From: Agrostemma githago
Lineage: Eukaryota > Streptophyta > Magnoliopsida > Caryophyllales > Caryophyllaceae
Assembly: GCA_958450325.1 (NCBI GenBank)
Contig: OY288261.1
Location: 18,217,277-18,281,276, forward strand
Direction of reading: 5' to 3'
Length of the DNA stretch: 64,000 bases
Part shown: in pieces, positions 46,968 through 59,297 of the stretch
Layout of the letters: the number at the start of each line of letters is the position of its first letter
How positions within the stretch are numbered: the first letter of the stretch is position 1
The notes under the pieces: model-generated
Told to the model about the DNA's origin: nothing
The model's input: only the letters and a program-made list of their open reading frames with translations
The model's database searches: none
Program-made: the position numbers and the translations under genes

Positions 46968-47870
46968 CACTACTAAAAACAGCTGAAATAGCGTCGGACA
47001 AGTTGCGTCGGATTTATTATCCGACGCAAATGGCATAACTGTGTCGATTTGCGTCGGCCAATCCGATGCAATAATATTACGTGGGACTAGCCGACGCTAT
47101 CCGACTCCATGATACAGGCGCCAATAATTTTGGGTTGGCGCCACTATGTGAAAGGGTTTGCGTGGGATTAGCCGACGCAAAGCCGATCCAAATGGAAGGC
47201 TTTGCGTCGGCTAATCCCACGCAAAACTTGTTGACTAAAAACCCCCAGTCAATAGAATTAATAGCTTTGCATCGGATTAGCCGACGCAAAGTTTAATATT
47301 GCGTCTGGTTGCGTCGGCTAATCCGATGCAGTATGCGTCAAAGTAAAAAAATTCAGTCAACAAATTAAATGCGTTGCATCGGATTAGCCGACGCAAAGTT
47401 TAATATTGCGTCTGGTTGCGTCGGCTAATCCGATGCAGTATGCGTCAAAGTAAAAAAATTCAGTTAACAGAATTAATAGCATTGCATCGGATTAGCCGAC
47501 GCAAAGTTTAATATTGCGTCTGGTTGCGTCGGCTAATCCGATGCAATATGCGTCAAAGTAAAAAAATTCAGTCAACAAAATTAAATACGTTGCATCGGAT
47601 TAGCCGACGCAAAGTTTAATATTGCGTCTGGTTGCGTCGGCTAATCCGATGGAGTATGCGTCAAAGTAAAAAAATTCAATCAACAGAATTAATAGCATTG
47701 CATCGGATTAGCCGACGCAAAGTTTAATATTGCGTCTGGTTGCGTCGGCTAATCCCACGCAACATATGTTAAATTAATAAAAAAAACAAAATTAAATGCG
47801 TTGCATCGGATTAGCCGACGCAAATTTTAATATTGCGTCTGGTTGCGTCGGCTAATCCCACGCAACATAT
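46968..47870. repeat. Left subterminal repeat array of the CACTA element
   Basis: Inverted pairs of TTGCGTCGGCTAATCC and its complement, including a 103-108-bp tandem unit. GCATCGG starts at 47269, 47376, 47484, 47592, 47700 and 47803. These are the likely binding sites for a TNPA-like protein. Confidence 0.92.
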
Positions 47871-47879
47871 GTTAAATTA

Positions 47880-49339
47880 AAAAAAACGCGACAGTCAGAC
47901 ACAAACCCAATCTCCCTATCCCTCTCCAACCTCGAGCGATAACCCGGCGATCCCAATCCCCAACCCGAACGCGCACAACCCCCACCCACCTCCGGCGACG
48001 TCCCTCCGGCGCGCACACCCACCCAGATCCGGCGACCAAGTCCATTTCCGGCGCACCAACAACCAAACCCTAGGTTTCCCCTACCCATTTCCGGCGAACC
48101 CAGCCCCGAACCCCCGGCGAACGGTCCCCCCTGAACCCTACCCTTTCCGGCGCACCCAAACCCGGGCCCGAACCCCCGACGAACTTAAACCGTCCCCAAA
48201 CCCCCGGCGAACCGAACCCGTCCCTGAGCGCCCGACGAACCGAACCCTCCGGCGTACTCGCTCTAACCCGACCCAGCCCCGAAAAACCCTAACCCGACCT
48301 TCAAATCTCAGGTATGGACTCTACTGTTTAAGTTTTTTGATTAGTTTAGTTTTTACTTAATTAGTTCAATTAGTTTACTGTTTAGATTACTTAATTAGAT
48401 TAATTGTTAGTTAGTATGGAAGGCTTTGTTACTAAACTGTTTTGATTAAGTTAGATAATTATGGTGATTAGATTGTAGGGTGATTATGTAGGGTTAATTA
48501 GATTGTAGGGTGAGTATGTTAATTAGGTTAGATAGTTTAGTAATTAGGTTAATTACGTTAATTAGTATATTAATTAGGTTAATTAGTATGTGAATTGGGT
48601 GTATTAGTATGTGAATTAGGTTAGATTTCGTTTTATTGTTAGACCGTAATTGTAGTATGTGAATTAGGTTAGTTAGTATGTTAATTAGGTATTAGTGATT
48701 ATTATATTAGGTTAGAAATTGTGTTATTAGATTAGTAGTAGTATGTAGTAGTATAATGAATTAGATTTGTTGAGGTAGATGGGTAGTAGTATTAGTAGTA
48801 GATTAATTAGTAGTTTTAGTAGTAGTACATTAGTAGTGCTAGTAGTAGTATTACTAATCTACTACTAATATTACATTAAAATACTTCATTACTACTACTA
48901 ATGCTACTACTAATATTACTAATCTAATACTAATATTACTAATACTAATAACCTACTACTAATACTATGTACTACTAATACTACTACTAATATTACTAAT
49001 CTAATACTAATATTACTAATACTAATAACCTACTACTAATAATATGTACTACTAATACTACTACTAATATTACTAATACTAATACCCTACTACTAATACT
49101 ATGTACTACTAATACTACTACTAATATTACTAATCTAATACTAATATTACTAATACTAATAACCTACTACTAATACTATGTACTACTAATTTTCTACTAC
49201 TACTACTACTAATTTTTTACTACTACCAGTAATACTAATTTTCTACTACTACTACTACTACTAATTTCCTACTACTTTTACTACTACCACTACTACTAAT
49301 TTTCTACTACTACTACTACTAATTTACTACTTGTACTTT

Positions 49340-49389
<50 letters not shown>

Positions 49390-49637
49390 ATATTCTACTA
49401 CTACTACTACTATTAATTTCCTACTTCTACTACTACTACTACTACTAATTTTCCACTACTACTACTATACTACTACTACTACTACTAATTTTCTACTACT
49501 ACTACTACTACTAATTTTCCACTACTACTACTAATATACTACTACTACTACTACTACTGATTTTCCACTACTAGTACTACAATACTACTACTTCTACTAA
49601 TTTTCTACTACTACTACTAATTTACTACTTGTACTTT

Positions 49638-49675
<38 letters not shown>

Positions 49676-50145
49676 ATATTCTACTAATACTACTAATTTC
49701 CTACTTCTACTACTACTACTACTACTAATTTTCCACTACTACTACTATACTACTACTACTACTACTACTAATTTTCTACTACTACTACTACTAATTTTCC
49801 ACTACTACTACTACTATACTACTACTACTGATTTTCCACTACTAGTACTACTATACTACTACTTCTACTAATTTTCTACTACTACTACTAATTTACTACT
49901 TGTACTTTTACTACTACTACTACTACTACTACTACTAATTTTCTACTACTACTACTACTACCACTAATTTTCTATTACTACTACTACTACTACTAATTTT
50001 CTACTACTACTACTACTACTAATTTTTTACTACTACTACTACTACTACTAATTTTCCACTACTACAACTAATACTAATTTTCTACTACTACAACTAATAC
50101 TAATTTCCTACTTCTACTTTTACTACTACCACTACTACTAATTTT

Positions 50146-50178
<33 letters not shown>

Positions 50179-50628
50179 ATCTTCTACTATGTACTTCTGC
50201 TACATAAACAATACTAAAAAAAGGGAAATTTGTTTTGTTTCCTAAATTTCAGCAGTTAGTGGTTGTAATTATAGTAAGTATTAATGTTTTGGATTACTGT
50301 GTTGACATATGATTGCTGTTGTTATTTGTTTTCGTTGTGTACTGTGCATGAGCATTGTTTGAAATCTACTCAGACGTACCTAGTGCCCGTTCAAGAGTTA
50401 CTCATTAGGAGTAATTCTTGGACAGTCCCCGTTTTGGGACTGTTCTTGTGCCTTTCATGTCACTTAGGTGGTAAACATGAAATTGTGTTGTGTATCTTAT
50501 TCGCGTAAGTTGTAATTTATTTATTTGTAATTGAAGACTATTTTGGTACTTAATGAAATTCCTGCTTTACCCTAAACGAACTGACTCTACAGTTTAACTT
50601 TGCGCAAACATATTTTGTAGACGTGATT
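47880..50628 (+). other. CACTA leader exon and 5'-UTR intron
   Basis: C-rich leader with repeated CCGGCGAACC phrases (47880-48311). A donor CTCAG|GTATGG lies at 48311/48312 and an acceptor TTTTGTAG just before the start codon, implying an intron of about 2.3 kb. The intron contains the CTA-repeat block. Splice sites are predicted by eye. Confidence 0.55.
48820..50190. repeat. About 1.4 kb of CTA trinucleotide repeats
   Basis: (CTA/TAC)n interrupted by AATTTT and TTACTTGTACTTTT phrases, which gives a higher-order period in 49300-49950. The whole block lies in the predicted intron. Confidence 0.95.
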
Positions 50629-52122
50629 ATGGCAGGTGGTAGTGAGATGCTGACGGGGGGCAGCAGCCATGGTGACCATATGAAGGATGACGTGCCTAGG
50701 ACTCCTGTCATCCTAGGTGTGGACGTTGTCCAGGAAGTCGGGGCGACGGTCTACGTTGCCACGCCTGAGAAATCGTACATATCACGGCAGAAAGTGAAGG
50801 AAGCTACTTGGTGAGTTTAAGTTGTTGTAACCAGTTCTTTTCTATATTTTCACTCATTTATTTGCTTCACATTATCATAAATGACTTGTGTAGGTGGGAC
50901 GACAAGAAGTACTCTGATTATATGCGGGATTCCGTAGTCATGACGTATGCGTCTACCCCCGGTGCCTACCGTAGCTGGACGGAGGCGCCACTGGAAGCTC
51001 GCGAAGCTATGTATATGCACTTCGCGGTAATTACCTCGTCTGTGTTTCTATAGTTTTTGTTGCAAGATTTATACATTCAATTGTAGCTAACGAATCTTTT
51101 TTTGACAAACAGAAGAGAGTGCGTATAGACCTGGGGTACGACCTCAGGTCGGAATATGAGACTCGGATTAAGAAGAAGATAACCGACCTATTCCAGCGAG
51201 CTGTCCCGAGGGTCGATAAGGCGGACTGGATTCCGCAAGATAAGTGGGAGACATTGAAGAGGAACGCTGCCGACCCAGCCTTCAAGAAGAAATCGACGAT
51301 TAAGTCGTCGAACAGGAGAGGTGGGCAGGTGGACGAGGTGGCCAAACCCACTAGCTGCCTTGGAAGTAGGAGTGCAGCAACAGCCTTCGCGCAGTTGGTA
51401 AGTGCTTATAACACAAGTAAAAAATTTGAGTGTAATTCAATATATACTATTGGTAAATAAATGCTGAAAATTTTAACACTGTTATATGAAGGGCCCATCT
51501 GCAACCCCGGTCCAGCTCTTGGAGAAGACGAAGAAGGGGAAAGACGGCAAGTGGATTGACCCTAGAGGACCGGAGATCGTTGTGAGTAGTAGTAATGTTT
51601 TTAAAAAATATACTAGGCATGAAAATTACGATGTGATAGTATGTGTTCCTAAAGTTATAACACTATTTCATGTTGGTGTTTCAGGAGAGCTACGAGAAAG
51701 CGGTGGAGGAGGCACGCGCCTCTGATCAAGCACCCAACACCTTGAAGATCTTCCACGATGTGACAGGTGGCTACAACTCAAAGAAAAGGTTTTGGGGGAT
51801 AGGTAACGTGGCGAAAGAGCTCTTTCGCCCATGCTTGAACCGTGGTAAGGAGGTATCTACAGACACATACCTCCCCACCGCCACCTCGCAGGAACGCACA
51901 CTCAACGAGCGTATGGAAGATAAATTTGAAAGACAAGAAGAGCGCCTGAAGACATTGGAGAAGAGGTGCGAAGAGCAGGACCAGTTTATTCAGTTTATGA
52001 GGGAACGGTTCGCCATGGGGAACGAGGGATGCAGTGGAGGACCACGCATGAGTAGGCGCGACGATGACGACAACAACGATGGTCATCCCTTTGGGTCGGA
52101 GCACATTGAGTCCCTTTCGTAA
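50629..52122 (+). CDS. CACTA accessory protein with Transposase_24 (Ptta/En/Spm) domain, five exons
   Basis: Predicted exons are 50629-50810, 50894-51026, 51113-51397, 51492-51581 and 51685-52122. All have GT-AG borders and joined phases that keep one frame (375 residues). Exons 2-4 carry the plant transposase family 24 pattern: WDDKKYSDYMRDSV, KITDLFQRAVPR, WETLKRNAADPAFKKKS, LGSRSAATAFAQL and TPVQLLEKTKKGKDGKWIDP. The final exon has ESYEKAVEEA and then a charged coiled coil (about residues 290-345, ERMEDKFERQEERLKTLEKR). In En/Spm elements such proteins bind subterminal repeats. The start is the first ATG after the putative acceptor. The open frame suggests recent function. Confidence 0.82.
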
Positions 52123-52409
52123 GTAGTTCCGCTCTCTTATATTTTACCAACTCCTAGATAGAATTCTGAACCTAGCGCTGGTAGTCTTTGTAATATATTT
52201 TCATTTTCTATAACAGTACACTGGTTTATGTTTGTTTCGTTTTGTGGAGTTTTGTGAAGAAGATATGTACGAGAGCTTTGATTGGAGTTATTGATGGATT
52301 TTTGTTTGGGATGTGCTGCTGTTGTTGTTTGTTGTATGAGTGGTTTGTAGAATTGCAGATTGTTTTATTTCGCGCATATGGGGACCTGAAAACAGAGGAA
52401 CCATATTTT

Positions 52410-52926
52410 ATGCAATGAGCTTTGCGTCGGCTATTCCCACGCAGAACTCATTGACTGCGGGGCTTTGCGTGGGATTAGCCGACGCAAAGTCAAACTTTTT
52501 GTTGACTTTGCGTCGGCTAATCCCACGCAAAGCTCATTGACTGAGGGCTTTGCGTGGGATTAGCCGACGCAAAGTCAACAAAAAGTTTGACTTTGCGTTG
52601 GCTAATCCCACGCAAAGCCCTTAGTCAACGCCCTTACCAATGAGCCTTGCGTGGGATTAGCCGACGCAAAGTCAACAAAAAGTTTGACTTTGCGTCGGCT
52701 AATCCCACGCAAATCCCTTTCACAGGGGCGTTGACCTCCATGTCTGCGTATCGGATTAGCCGACGCAAGTTCTATGCGTCGGATTAGCCGATGAAAAAAA
52801 ATATTGCGGCGAATTATTACGGCGGTCGTTTGCGTCGGCTAATTCCACGCAATCTACAATTTGCGTCGGATTTTGCTATTTTGCGTCGGATTTGTCCGAC
52901 GCAATTCCGGCTTGATTTTTGTAGTG
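52410..52926. repeat. Right subterminal repeat array of the CACTA element
   Basis: Alternating GCTTTGCGTGGGATTAGCC and complement, several pairs separated by AGTCAACAAAAAGTTTGACT, itself a palindrome-like spacer. It ends in the terminal inverted repeat. Confidence 0.9.
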
Positions 52927-52929
52927 TCG

Positions 52930-53634
52930 GTTGCCGTCTCGCTTCACACTCAAGAAGAACTCACGGTCGGGGTAGTAATGTTGTGAGGGGATGGGATTTG
53001 ATGCGAGAGTCGGTGTAAAGTGGATAGGAAATGGAGTGAGGGCATGACGATGAAGTACATGGGGCATATGATAAGGCTAGGGTAGCTAGGGAGGTTGGGA
53101 GGGGGCATAAAACAGTTGGGTGGACTCAATTTGCCAAGAAGAAACACAAAGGGGGAGCAGGTGCCCGTCCCGGTCGGGATGATCGGTCCCGTTCGGGATG
53201 TCTCACCCATCCCGGTCGGGACGCTTCCTTCCCGGTCGGGAAGGACCTCCAGTGAGCTCAAATTTGTGCACCCTCATCCCGATCGGGATGACTCCCTCCC
53301 GGTCGGGATGCCACGCCTGTCCCGGTCGGGACGCCTCTTCCTGGCCGGGATGGGTCTTCTTCACCTTCCACAATCCCAAAAGCTTGCTCCAAGCTTCAAA
53401 AACCCGATCCTCGTGCTTATAACCCAAGGTATATCATAGCCATTCTTCTCTAGGAAGCATTCTCACTTCACCTATCAAACAATACTCAAACACACATCAA
53501 ACTCTCTCCCTCGCATCGCTCATCAATCAATCCAAATAACAAGAATTCACAAAAATCCAAAGCAATTACAATAAAGAGATATATACAATGGGACGGTTCT
53601 TGTGGAACTCCGTCAAACCAAGGATGGTGCATCT
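52930..53634 (-). other. A2 untranslated region between CACTA and gag-protease ORF
   Basis: Contains the interior palindrome cluster (53167-53352). Collinear with 39100-39600 of A1. No gene. Confidence 0.7.
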
Positions 53635-55952
53635 TCATTCTTTTTCAAAACCACGACCAATTCCATCTCCATCAAGGGCACGTAAGAACAAGTCGAAGGC
53701 CCTAGCAAAGTCTTCAATTAGGCTCGAGATATAACCGTCCGCAAACCAAGGCTCTTCATGACCTTGCATCGACGTTCCCGGGGCATCCCGATCTATTAAG
53801 TTCAATGGCTTGAATCTGTACTTGCGATCCTTCGGGATATACCAAAACGTCCAACGATCCTCATGTGGCTCCAAGGGAGGCTCATCCTTCTCCTTGCTTT
53901 TCAACTTGTCATCAAGCTCATGATTTGGGCACTCATCTTCCTCCAAATCGGAGTCATCATCCTCAAGTACATAAGAGTACTTCTTCAAGCTTTGTCCCGG
54001 ATCTTTCCCTCGATTGATGTCTTCCGTAGCATGGATCATATTACATGTCTCGGTCATAGGCGAAGTGTTGCCTTGGAGGTCGAACACTAACTCCTTGTCG
54101 CCTAGTTGAAAAGTAATCCTACCCTTCTTCACATCGATCACGGCACCGGCGGTGTGTAAAATTGGGCGTCCAAGGATGATGGGAGTGTTAGCATCCTCCG
54201 GCATGTCAACCACAATGAAGTCGACCGGAATGAAGAACTTCCCTATTCGTACCGGCACATCCTCTAACATTCCCAATGGTCGGTTAAGAGACTTATCGGC
54301 CATTTGGAGTGTAATGGACGTACATTTCAACTCCGTCATCCCTAATCGCTCACAAATGGTGTAGGGAATAATGCTCACACTCGCACCCAAATCACACATA
54401 GCTCTCTCGATCTTGTAATTGCCGATGGTGCATGGGATAGAGAAACTACCCGGGTCCTTCAACTTCGGAAGCGTGGAACCTTGAATAAGCTCGCTCACCA
54501 CCCTTGTGAACGCTATTGTCTCCTCCTTGTCAATGGACCGCTTCCTAGCTAGGATTTCCCGCATGAATTTTCCATATGCCGGGATTTGGGTAAGTAACTC
54601 GGTGAATGGGACATTCACATCCAATTTTTTCACGATATTAAGGAACTTGTCGTATTGAGTATCCACCTTAGTCTTCATTTGCCTTGATGGGAAAGGCAAC
54701 TTGATTTGGTACTTGTTTTGCTCAATAGGGGTGGATTCCTCAAATGACACCTTCCTTTTACCCTTGTCTTTCTCTTGAAGTGGGGGAGGGTTGTCTTCTT
54801 GGGGTTTTTCAATTTCCCAAAGAACTTGCTCCTCTATTGGATTATCCAAGCTTGATTCTTCTTGATTTGGAGACACAACTTCCTTCATTGCTTCTTGCTC
54901 ACTAGGAAACACGGGAGGATTATAGGTGGCACCGCTCCTCAAGGTGATGGCATTGACATGCTCAAAATTTGGAGTTTCACCTTGAGGAGGTAATTGCCCT
55001 CTTTGCCTTGAAGAACTTCCCGATGCAAGTTGTGATACTTGATTCTCAATCATCCTCATGTGAGTTTTCATTTCCTTGTTATCCATTAGAATTTGAGCAA
55101 TGATTCCTTGTTGTGACATTTGTGCCTCCAATTGACTCTTTTGCATTTCTTGAGTATTCCTTTGCATATCCATCATTTTCTTTTGTATGTCGAAATTCTG
55201 TGGTGGGGATGATGGATTATGTGGAGTATCGGTGAGGGCTAATGGAGTACCATAGTCATGAATAGGAGACCGGCTCCTAGGCTTGCTTTGTTGTTGATTT
55301 CCTTGAGTTGCTTGTTGTTGTTGTTGATGGTTCCCTTGGAACCCATGAGAATTGCCTTGATTAAGGCCTTGGTTGTTGCCATGGTTGTGGTTTTGATACC
55401 CTTGATTGTGGTTTTGTTGTCCTTGGAAATTTTGGTTTCCTTGGAAACCACCTTGATTGAAGTTCCCTTGTTGGAACCCTTGCTTGTTGTTGTGGAAGGT
55501 ACCTTGGTTACTTTGCTTGAAGTTGTTGAAGGGTCTTGGATTACCCACATAACCTTGATAACCTTGAATGTTGTCCCTTAAAGGAGGTGGAACGTAGGGA
55601 CGATGTTGTTGTTGATGTTGAAGTGCTTGTTGTTGAGGGACTTGATTGGAAGCTTGGTATTGATTAGAGTAGGAGGCACCTTGCTTGAACGCTTGAAAGG
55701 CGTTCACTTGCTCAATACTTCCTCTACAATTCATAGGGTCATGACCAACGATTCCACAAGTGTCACACATTCCAAAGTAAGGTGTAGGAGGTGCGAACCC
55801 CAAAGCATTCACTTCTTGAATCGGTTGATGGTGGGAGGAACTAGTGCCTTGGACTTGGTTGAGGTGGCTTTGGAGTTTCTTGTCAATAGTCTCCATGTGT
55901 GTTTTCAATTGAGCTCCAAGGTCAATGCTTAATTTGGTGATAGCATCGACCT
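53635..55952 (-). CDS. A2 Athila-type gag C-terminus and aspartic protease
   Basis: About 770 residues, open from the A3 insertion point to the stop. The first five codons of the apparent ORF come from the A3 LTR, so the true protein begins upstream. Residue numbers below are from that apparent start. A CCHC knuckle CDTCGIVGHDPMNC lies at 67-80, a long Q/N/G-rich linker at about 100-235, and a coiled-coil-like stretch at 260-315. The Athila hallmarks VNAITLRSGA and PAYGKFMREILARKR follow. A retropepsin-like domain has the catalytic MCDLGASVSIIP (about 523-535) and PIILGRP (about 595-601). The tail ends ARAFDLFLRALDGDG. No RT follows. An intact frame over 2.3 kb suggests recent selection or youth. 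Confidence 0.88.
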
Positions 55953-57573
55953 TGATAAGTGTCATTTGCAGTGCCTATTTCTTAGTGTTTTGGTCCCATT
56001 TTCCTTGTATAATCGCTCCTTGGGAGCGGTTTAGGGGCTTCTTATGTTTCCTTTAGTTCGTTTCAGGTTCCCGAGACCGATTTGGAAGAGTTGGGGCAAT
56101 TCCGACTCAATACATACACATTTTGGAGCCAACGAGATAAAGGAAGGATGACTCGAGACCTTGGAATCGACCCCGAGACCTTGGGACCCAATCCCGAGCC
56201 TCCGAGACCCGATCCCAAGTCCCGAGAATCGATGGGAAGCCCATGAGAACCAAGGAGGAGCCAAAAAGTTCATATTGGAGGCCTACAAGACTCATCCCGG
56301 ACGGGTATGGCCTCATCCCGTCCGGGATGAAGGAGGAACACGAAGCGCCGCTACTGGAGGTTGTTCCCGATCGGTAACATAAAATCCCGATCGGGAATCC
56401 CCATGATCCCGATCGGGAATAACTTTCCCGACCCGGAATTCCTCCAGCTCACCCCCGCCTTGTTGCTTTCACTTCCTTTCATTTCCTTTCATTCTAAAAC
56501 CCTATATATACCCTTCCTCTTGTAATCTTATGGATGGACTTCATATTAGACTAAACCCTAGATTATTTTAGCATATATTAGAGTAGATTAGTCCTTAGAT
56601 TATCGTTAATCTTAGATTAGTACTTGTATTAAGGGAATTATTCAAGATCTTCTCCAAGCTTGACAACCTTGGATGTTTGTTTCGGGTTTTCTTCATTAAT
56701 GCAAGTTTTCTTCTTTCCTCTTCACTAGTTTGGTATAATCCTCTTCTCTTTTACTCTTTTTCTTGTTCCATTCATTAAAGTTTGAATCTTTAGTTCTTGT
56801 TATTGTTCATAGTTCTTTGTTAGACTAGTTTCACTATGTTAGTTTTGTTGTTTGGTTTGATCCCTCTTGTTAGTGATAGTTTTAGTTTAGATATGTTAGA
56901 GTAGTGTTCTTGCTAGGGTTAGTAAGGTGATTAGGGTGTTAATTGGATGATTGAGGGATTGTTGGAGTTGTTGGTGGAAGATTTGGGTTTCTCCTTGGTT
57001 TGTTGCACATCACATGTTTGTTGAATTGCTTGAATGACTAAGTATGTGCGAATGCTTGTTTTCTTGCCTTTCTCCTGTGGGTATTAGTTTGTTTGTGGGT
57101 TCGGTCCCCTCATTAAGTTGCGAGAGCCCGGTGAGGACGACCCCTAGGCCGGTCTAAGTTGCGAGAGCCCGGATTCGACCTAGGTCTATAGCATGCTAGT
57201 ACTCCGTTTGTGTTGTGTCGCCGAGTTGGGTTTTAGGTGGAACCTCTAGGTGAGTCTAAGTTGCGAGAGCCCGGGCATTACCTAGATCACCCTACTACCT
57301 CCTTTACCTCTAGTTCTCCTCCGACCATTCCGTTACCCCTTTGACCCCGACCTAACCCTAGCCCGTTTCCTTTGATAGTTCTCTAGTTCTAGACCTAGTT
57401 TAGTCCATAGCCATCCCCTTAGACTAGCTTGTCTCGAACTTAGTCCTTGACCGTAGCATACCTTAGTCCGACCTCCCGTCCCTGTGGATTCGACCCGACT
57501 TACCCTAGCTACCCTAGTTAGGTTTAGCCGGTTTTATTTGACGGTTGGGATTCACGACAAATCCTTACCATCA
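55953..57573 (+). repeat. A3 5' LTR
   Basis: Starts TGATAAGTGTC and ends CCTTACCATCA. TATATATA box at 56513-56520; palindrome cluster at 56293-56445. Confidence 0.95.
56513..56520 (+). promoter_or_regulatory. TATA box of A3 5' LTR
   Basis: TATATATA within AACCCTATATATACCC; its copy is at 62529-62536. Confidence 0.6.
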
Positions 57574-57576
57574 AAT

Positions 57577-57594
57577 TGGCGCCGTTGCCGGGGA
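57577..57594 (+). other. A3 primer-binding site (tRNA-Asp type)
   Basis: TGGCGCCGTTGCCGGGGA, three bases after the LTR. It matches the complement of the plant tRNA-Asp 3' end, the primer usually given for Athila elements. Confidence 0.85.
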
Positions 57595-57778
57595 CGGCGT
57601 AGTTTAGACTTTTGTTTGCTTAGTTTTGGACTCTGTTCTTGATTTTGTGTTCTCTTCTCCTTGTGTATCTCCGTTTTTCTTCTTGTGTGTTACTCTCCCT
57701 TCCTAGTGCCTCAAAAGCACTAGGATACTAACGTTTGCTCAAGTGCTTCTAGCTCATCCTAGGTACCAAAGCAACGTT

Positions 57779-59026
57779 ATGGACATGGCTTATCCAAGCT
57801 ACCATCAATCATCACGAGACAACTATGGGGCGAATTACCAAAACCCACAACTTTACCAACCATATCAACCTCATCAACAATCTTATGAACCCTCTTCTTA
57901 TGGTTATCAAGAAAGTTGTCAAGGATCATTCCAACATCCTAACAACTACCAAACACCCTCACATAACCCACGACCACAAGATCCCAACTTGGTTGAGACT
58001 TGTCAAATGATCTCTCAATTGCTTAAGAGTCAACATGAGGCGATAATTCAATTGCAAAAGACTCAACAAGTGATGATGACTCAAATAATAGGGGTTAAAG
58101 TGGAGTTCAAGGCCCAAATAGAGGTGCAAGATGCTCGCATCAATGCACTCATGGCGCATATCACGATGTTGGCCGCTCGAACTCCGCAATATGTTGAGGA
58201 AGGTTCATTTAGGCAAGAAGGTCGGGTGCCTCCACAAGAAAGTCAACCCAACCTTGAAGCTACAAATGAAGAAGAGAAGGTCGAAGAGACCATTGTTGAG
58301 TGTTGCTTGGGTGGTGAAGATAGGGGTAGAGTAGAGGAAGTTGAAGCTTTAAGGGTCGACAATGAGGAGGGAGTTGAACATGATTATCAAGATAGCTCTT
58401 GGGGAGCCAATGTATTGGCTATAAAGTTGGATTTGTTTGATTTTCTTCGTGATGAACCGGGTGTTGACAATCCAAACCCAAGTGAAGAGATGACCCCTCA
58501 TGACCATTTAGACAAGGTGAGTGAAAAGGAGCGCAATACTTGGGAAAAAGAAGTAGATGCCTTGGAACTTGCCTTGTATGGGGAATTGGAGGATCCTAAA
58601 GCCTCCAATGAAGAAAACTTGATGCCTTCTCATCCTCTACCGCACTCGATGTCTAGCCCTTTGTCTTGTGAGACGGTTGGTGAAGAGGATCCTTGTCGGG
58701 CGGTGGAAAAGAGCTCCACTCTCGACCCCGTAGAAGAAGCAACACCTCTAGGGTGTGATCTCCCACATAATGACACCGAGCACGACTCTAGACCACTATA
58801 CCTACCGGATGGTCATAAGAGTCGTCGCTATCATGGTTCCGAAGACCCGGAAGATCACGAGAACCCCGAGCATAATGAAGACGATCGCTTCTTCCCTCCG
58901 ACTTGGAAACTTTTGGGAGTGGCTAGGCTCGGCCATGTGAGCTTAAATGAAGATGTTGCTAAGGCATTTGACTTACTCCTCCGAGCTCTTGATGGCTATG
59001 GAGGCGTTGTTGGTGAGAGTATTTAG
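57779..59026 (+). CDS. A3 ORF of unknown function, low complexity plus coiled coil
   Basis: 415 residues from the ATG at 57779 (MDMAYPSYHQSS); the frame is open slightly upstream but without ATG. Residues about 15-75 are rich in Y, Q, N, P and S. Residues about 80-135 form a coiled coil (LVETCQMISQLLKSQHEAII). The rest is acidic and E/D-rich. The C-terminus has VAKAFDLLLRALDGYG, closely matching the end of the A2 gag-protease ORF (ARAFDLFLRALDGDG). No zinc knuckle, capsid core or protease motif. It seems to be a deleted or recombined Athila gag-pol remnant kept open. Function unknown. Confidence 0.6.
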   Translation: MDMAYPSYHQSSRDNYGANYQNPQLYQPYQPHQQSYEPSSYGYQESCQGSFQHPNNYQTPSHNPRPQDPNLVETCQMISQLLKSQHEAIIQLQKTQQVMMTQIIGVKVEFKAQIEVQDARINALMAHITMLAARTPQYVEEGSFRQEGRVPPQESQPNLEATNEEEKVEETIVECCLGGEDRGRVEEVEALRVDNEEGVEHDYQDSSWGANVLAIKLDLFDFLRDEPGVDNPNPSEEMTPHDHLDKVSEKERNTWEKEVDALELALYGELEDPKASNEENLMPSHPLPHSMSSPLSCETVGEEDPCRAVEKSSTLDPVEEATPLGCDLPHNDTEHDSRPLYLPDGHKSRRYHGSEDPEDHENPEHNEDDRFFPPTWKLLGVARLGHVSLNEDVAKAFDLLLRALDGYGGVVGESI

Positions 59027-59297
59027 TGTAAATATCTCTTTTTCTTTTCTTTTGTGTTTATGTTTGTATAGTTTGGTTTCTAGGTTTGTTAGTTTTTGTG
59101 GAACTCTTGTTCATTTGGATTTTTGATGAGCGATGTGAGGGAGGGAATTTGATGTTATATTTGAGTTTATTGTGATAGGTGTGAAGGAAAGGTGACTCCT
59201 AGAAAGGAGTGGTCGATGATGGAGTTTGGTTTGCGAGAGAGGAAGTCGGTTTTTGAAGCTTTGATGAGCTTTTGGGCTTGGGGAAGCAAAGAAGACT

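Larger units (their letters stand above)
46968..52926 (+). mobile_element. CACTA (En/Spm) DNA transposon, non-autonomous
   Basis: 5,959 bp starting CACTACTAAAAACAGC and ending in the complement of CACTACAAAAATCAAGCC. It is flanked by 3-bp TCG duplications (46965-46967 and 52927-52929). Subterminal arrays of GCGTCGGCTAATCCGACGC-type motifs occur at both ends, with a five-exon gene and a large CTA-repeat intron between. No TNP2/TNPD transposase is present, so movement needs a helper. It lies in the 3' untranslated region of A2. Confidence 0.93.

Noticed and set aside
47852..48088. Glycine/arginine-rich ORFs antisense to the CACTA leader
   Set aside because: They lie in the C-rich leader repeats, lack any family resemblance and oppose the gene.
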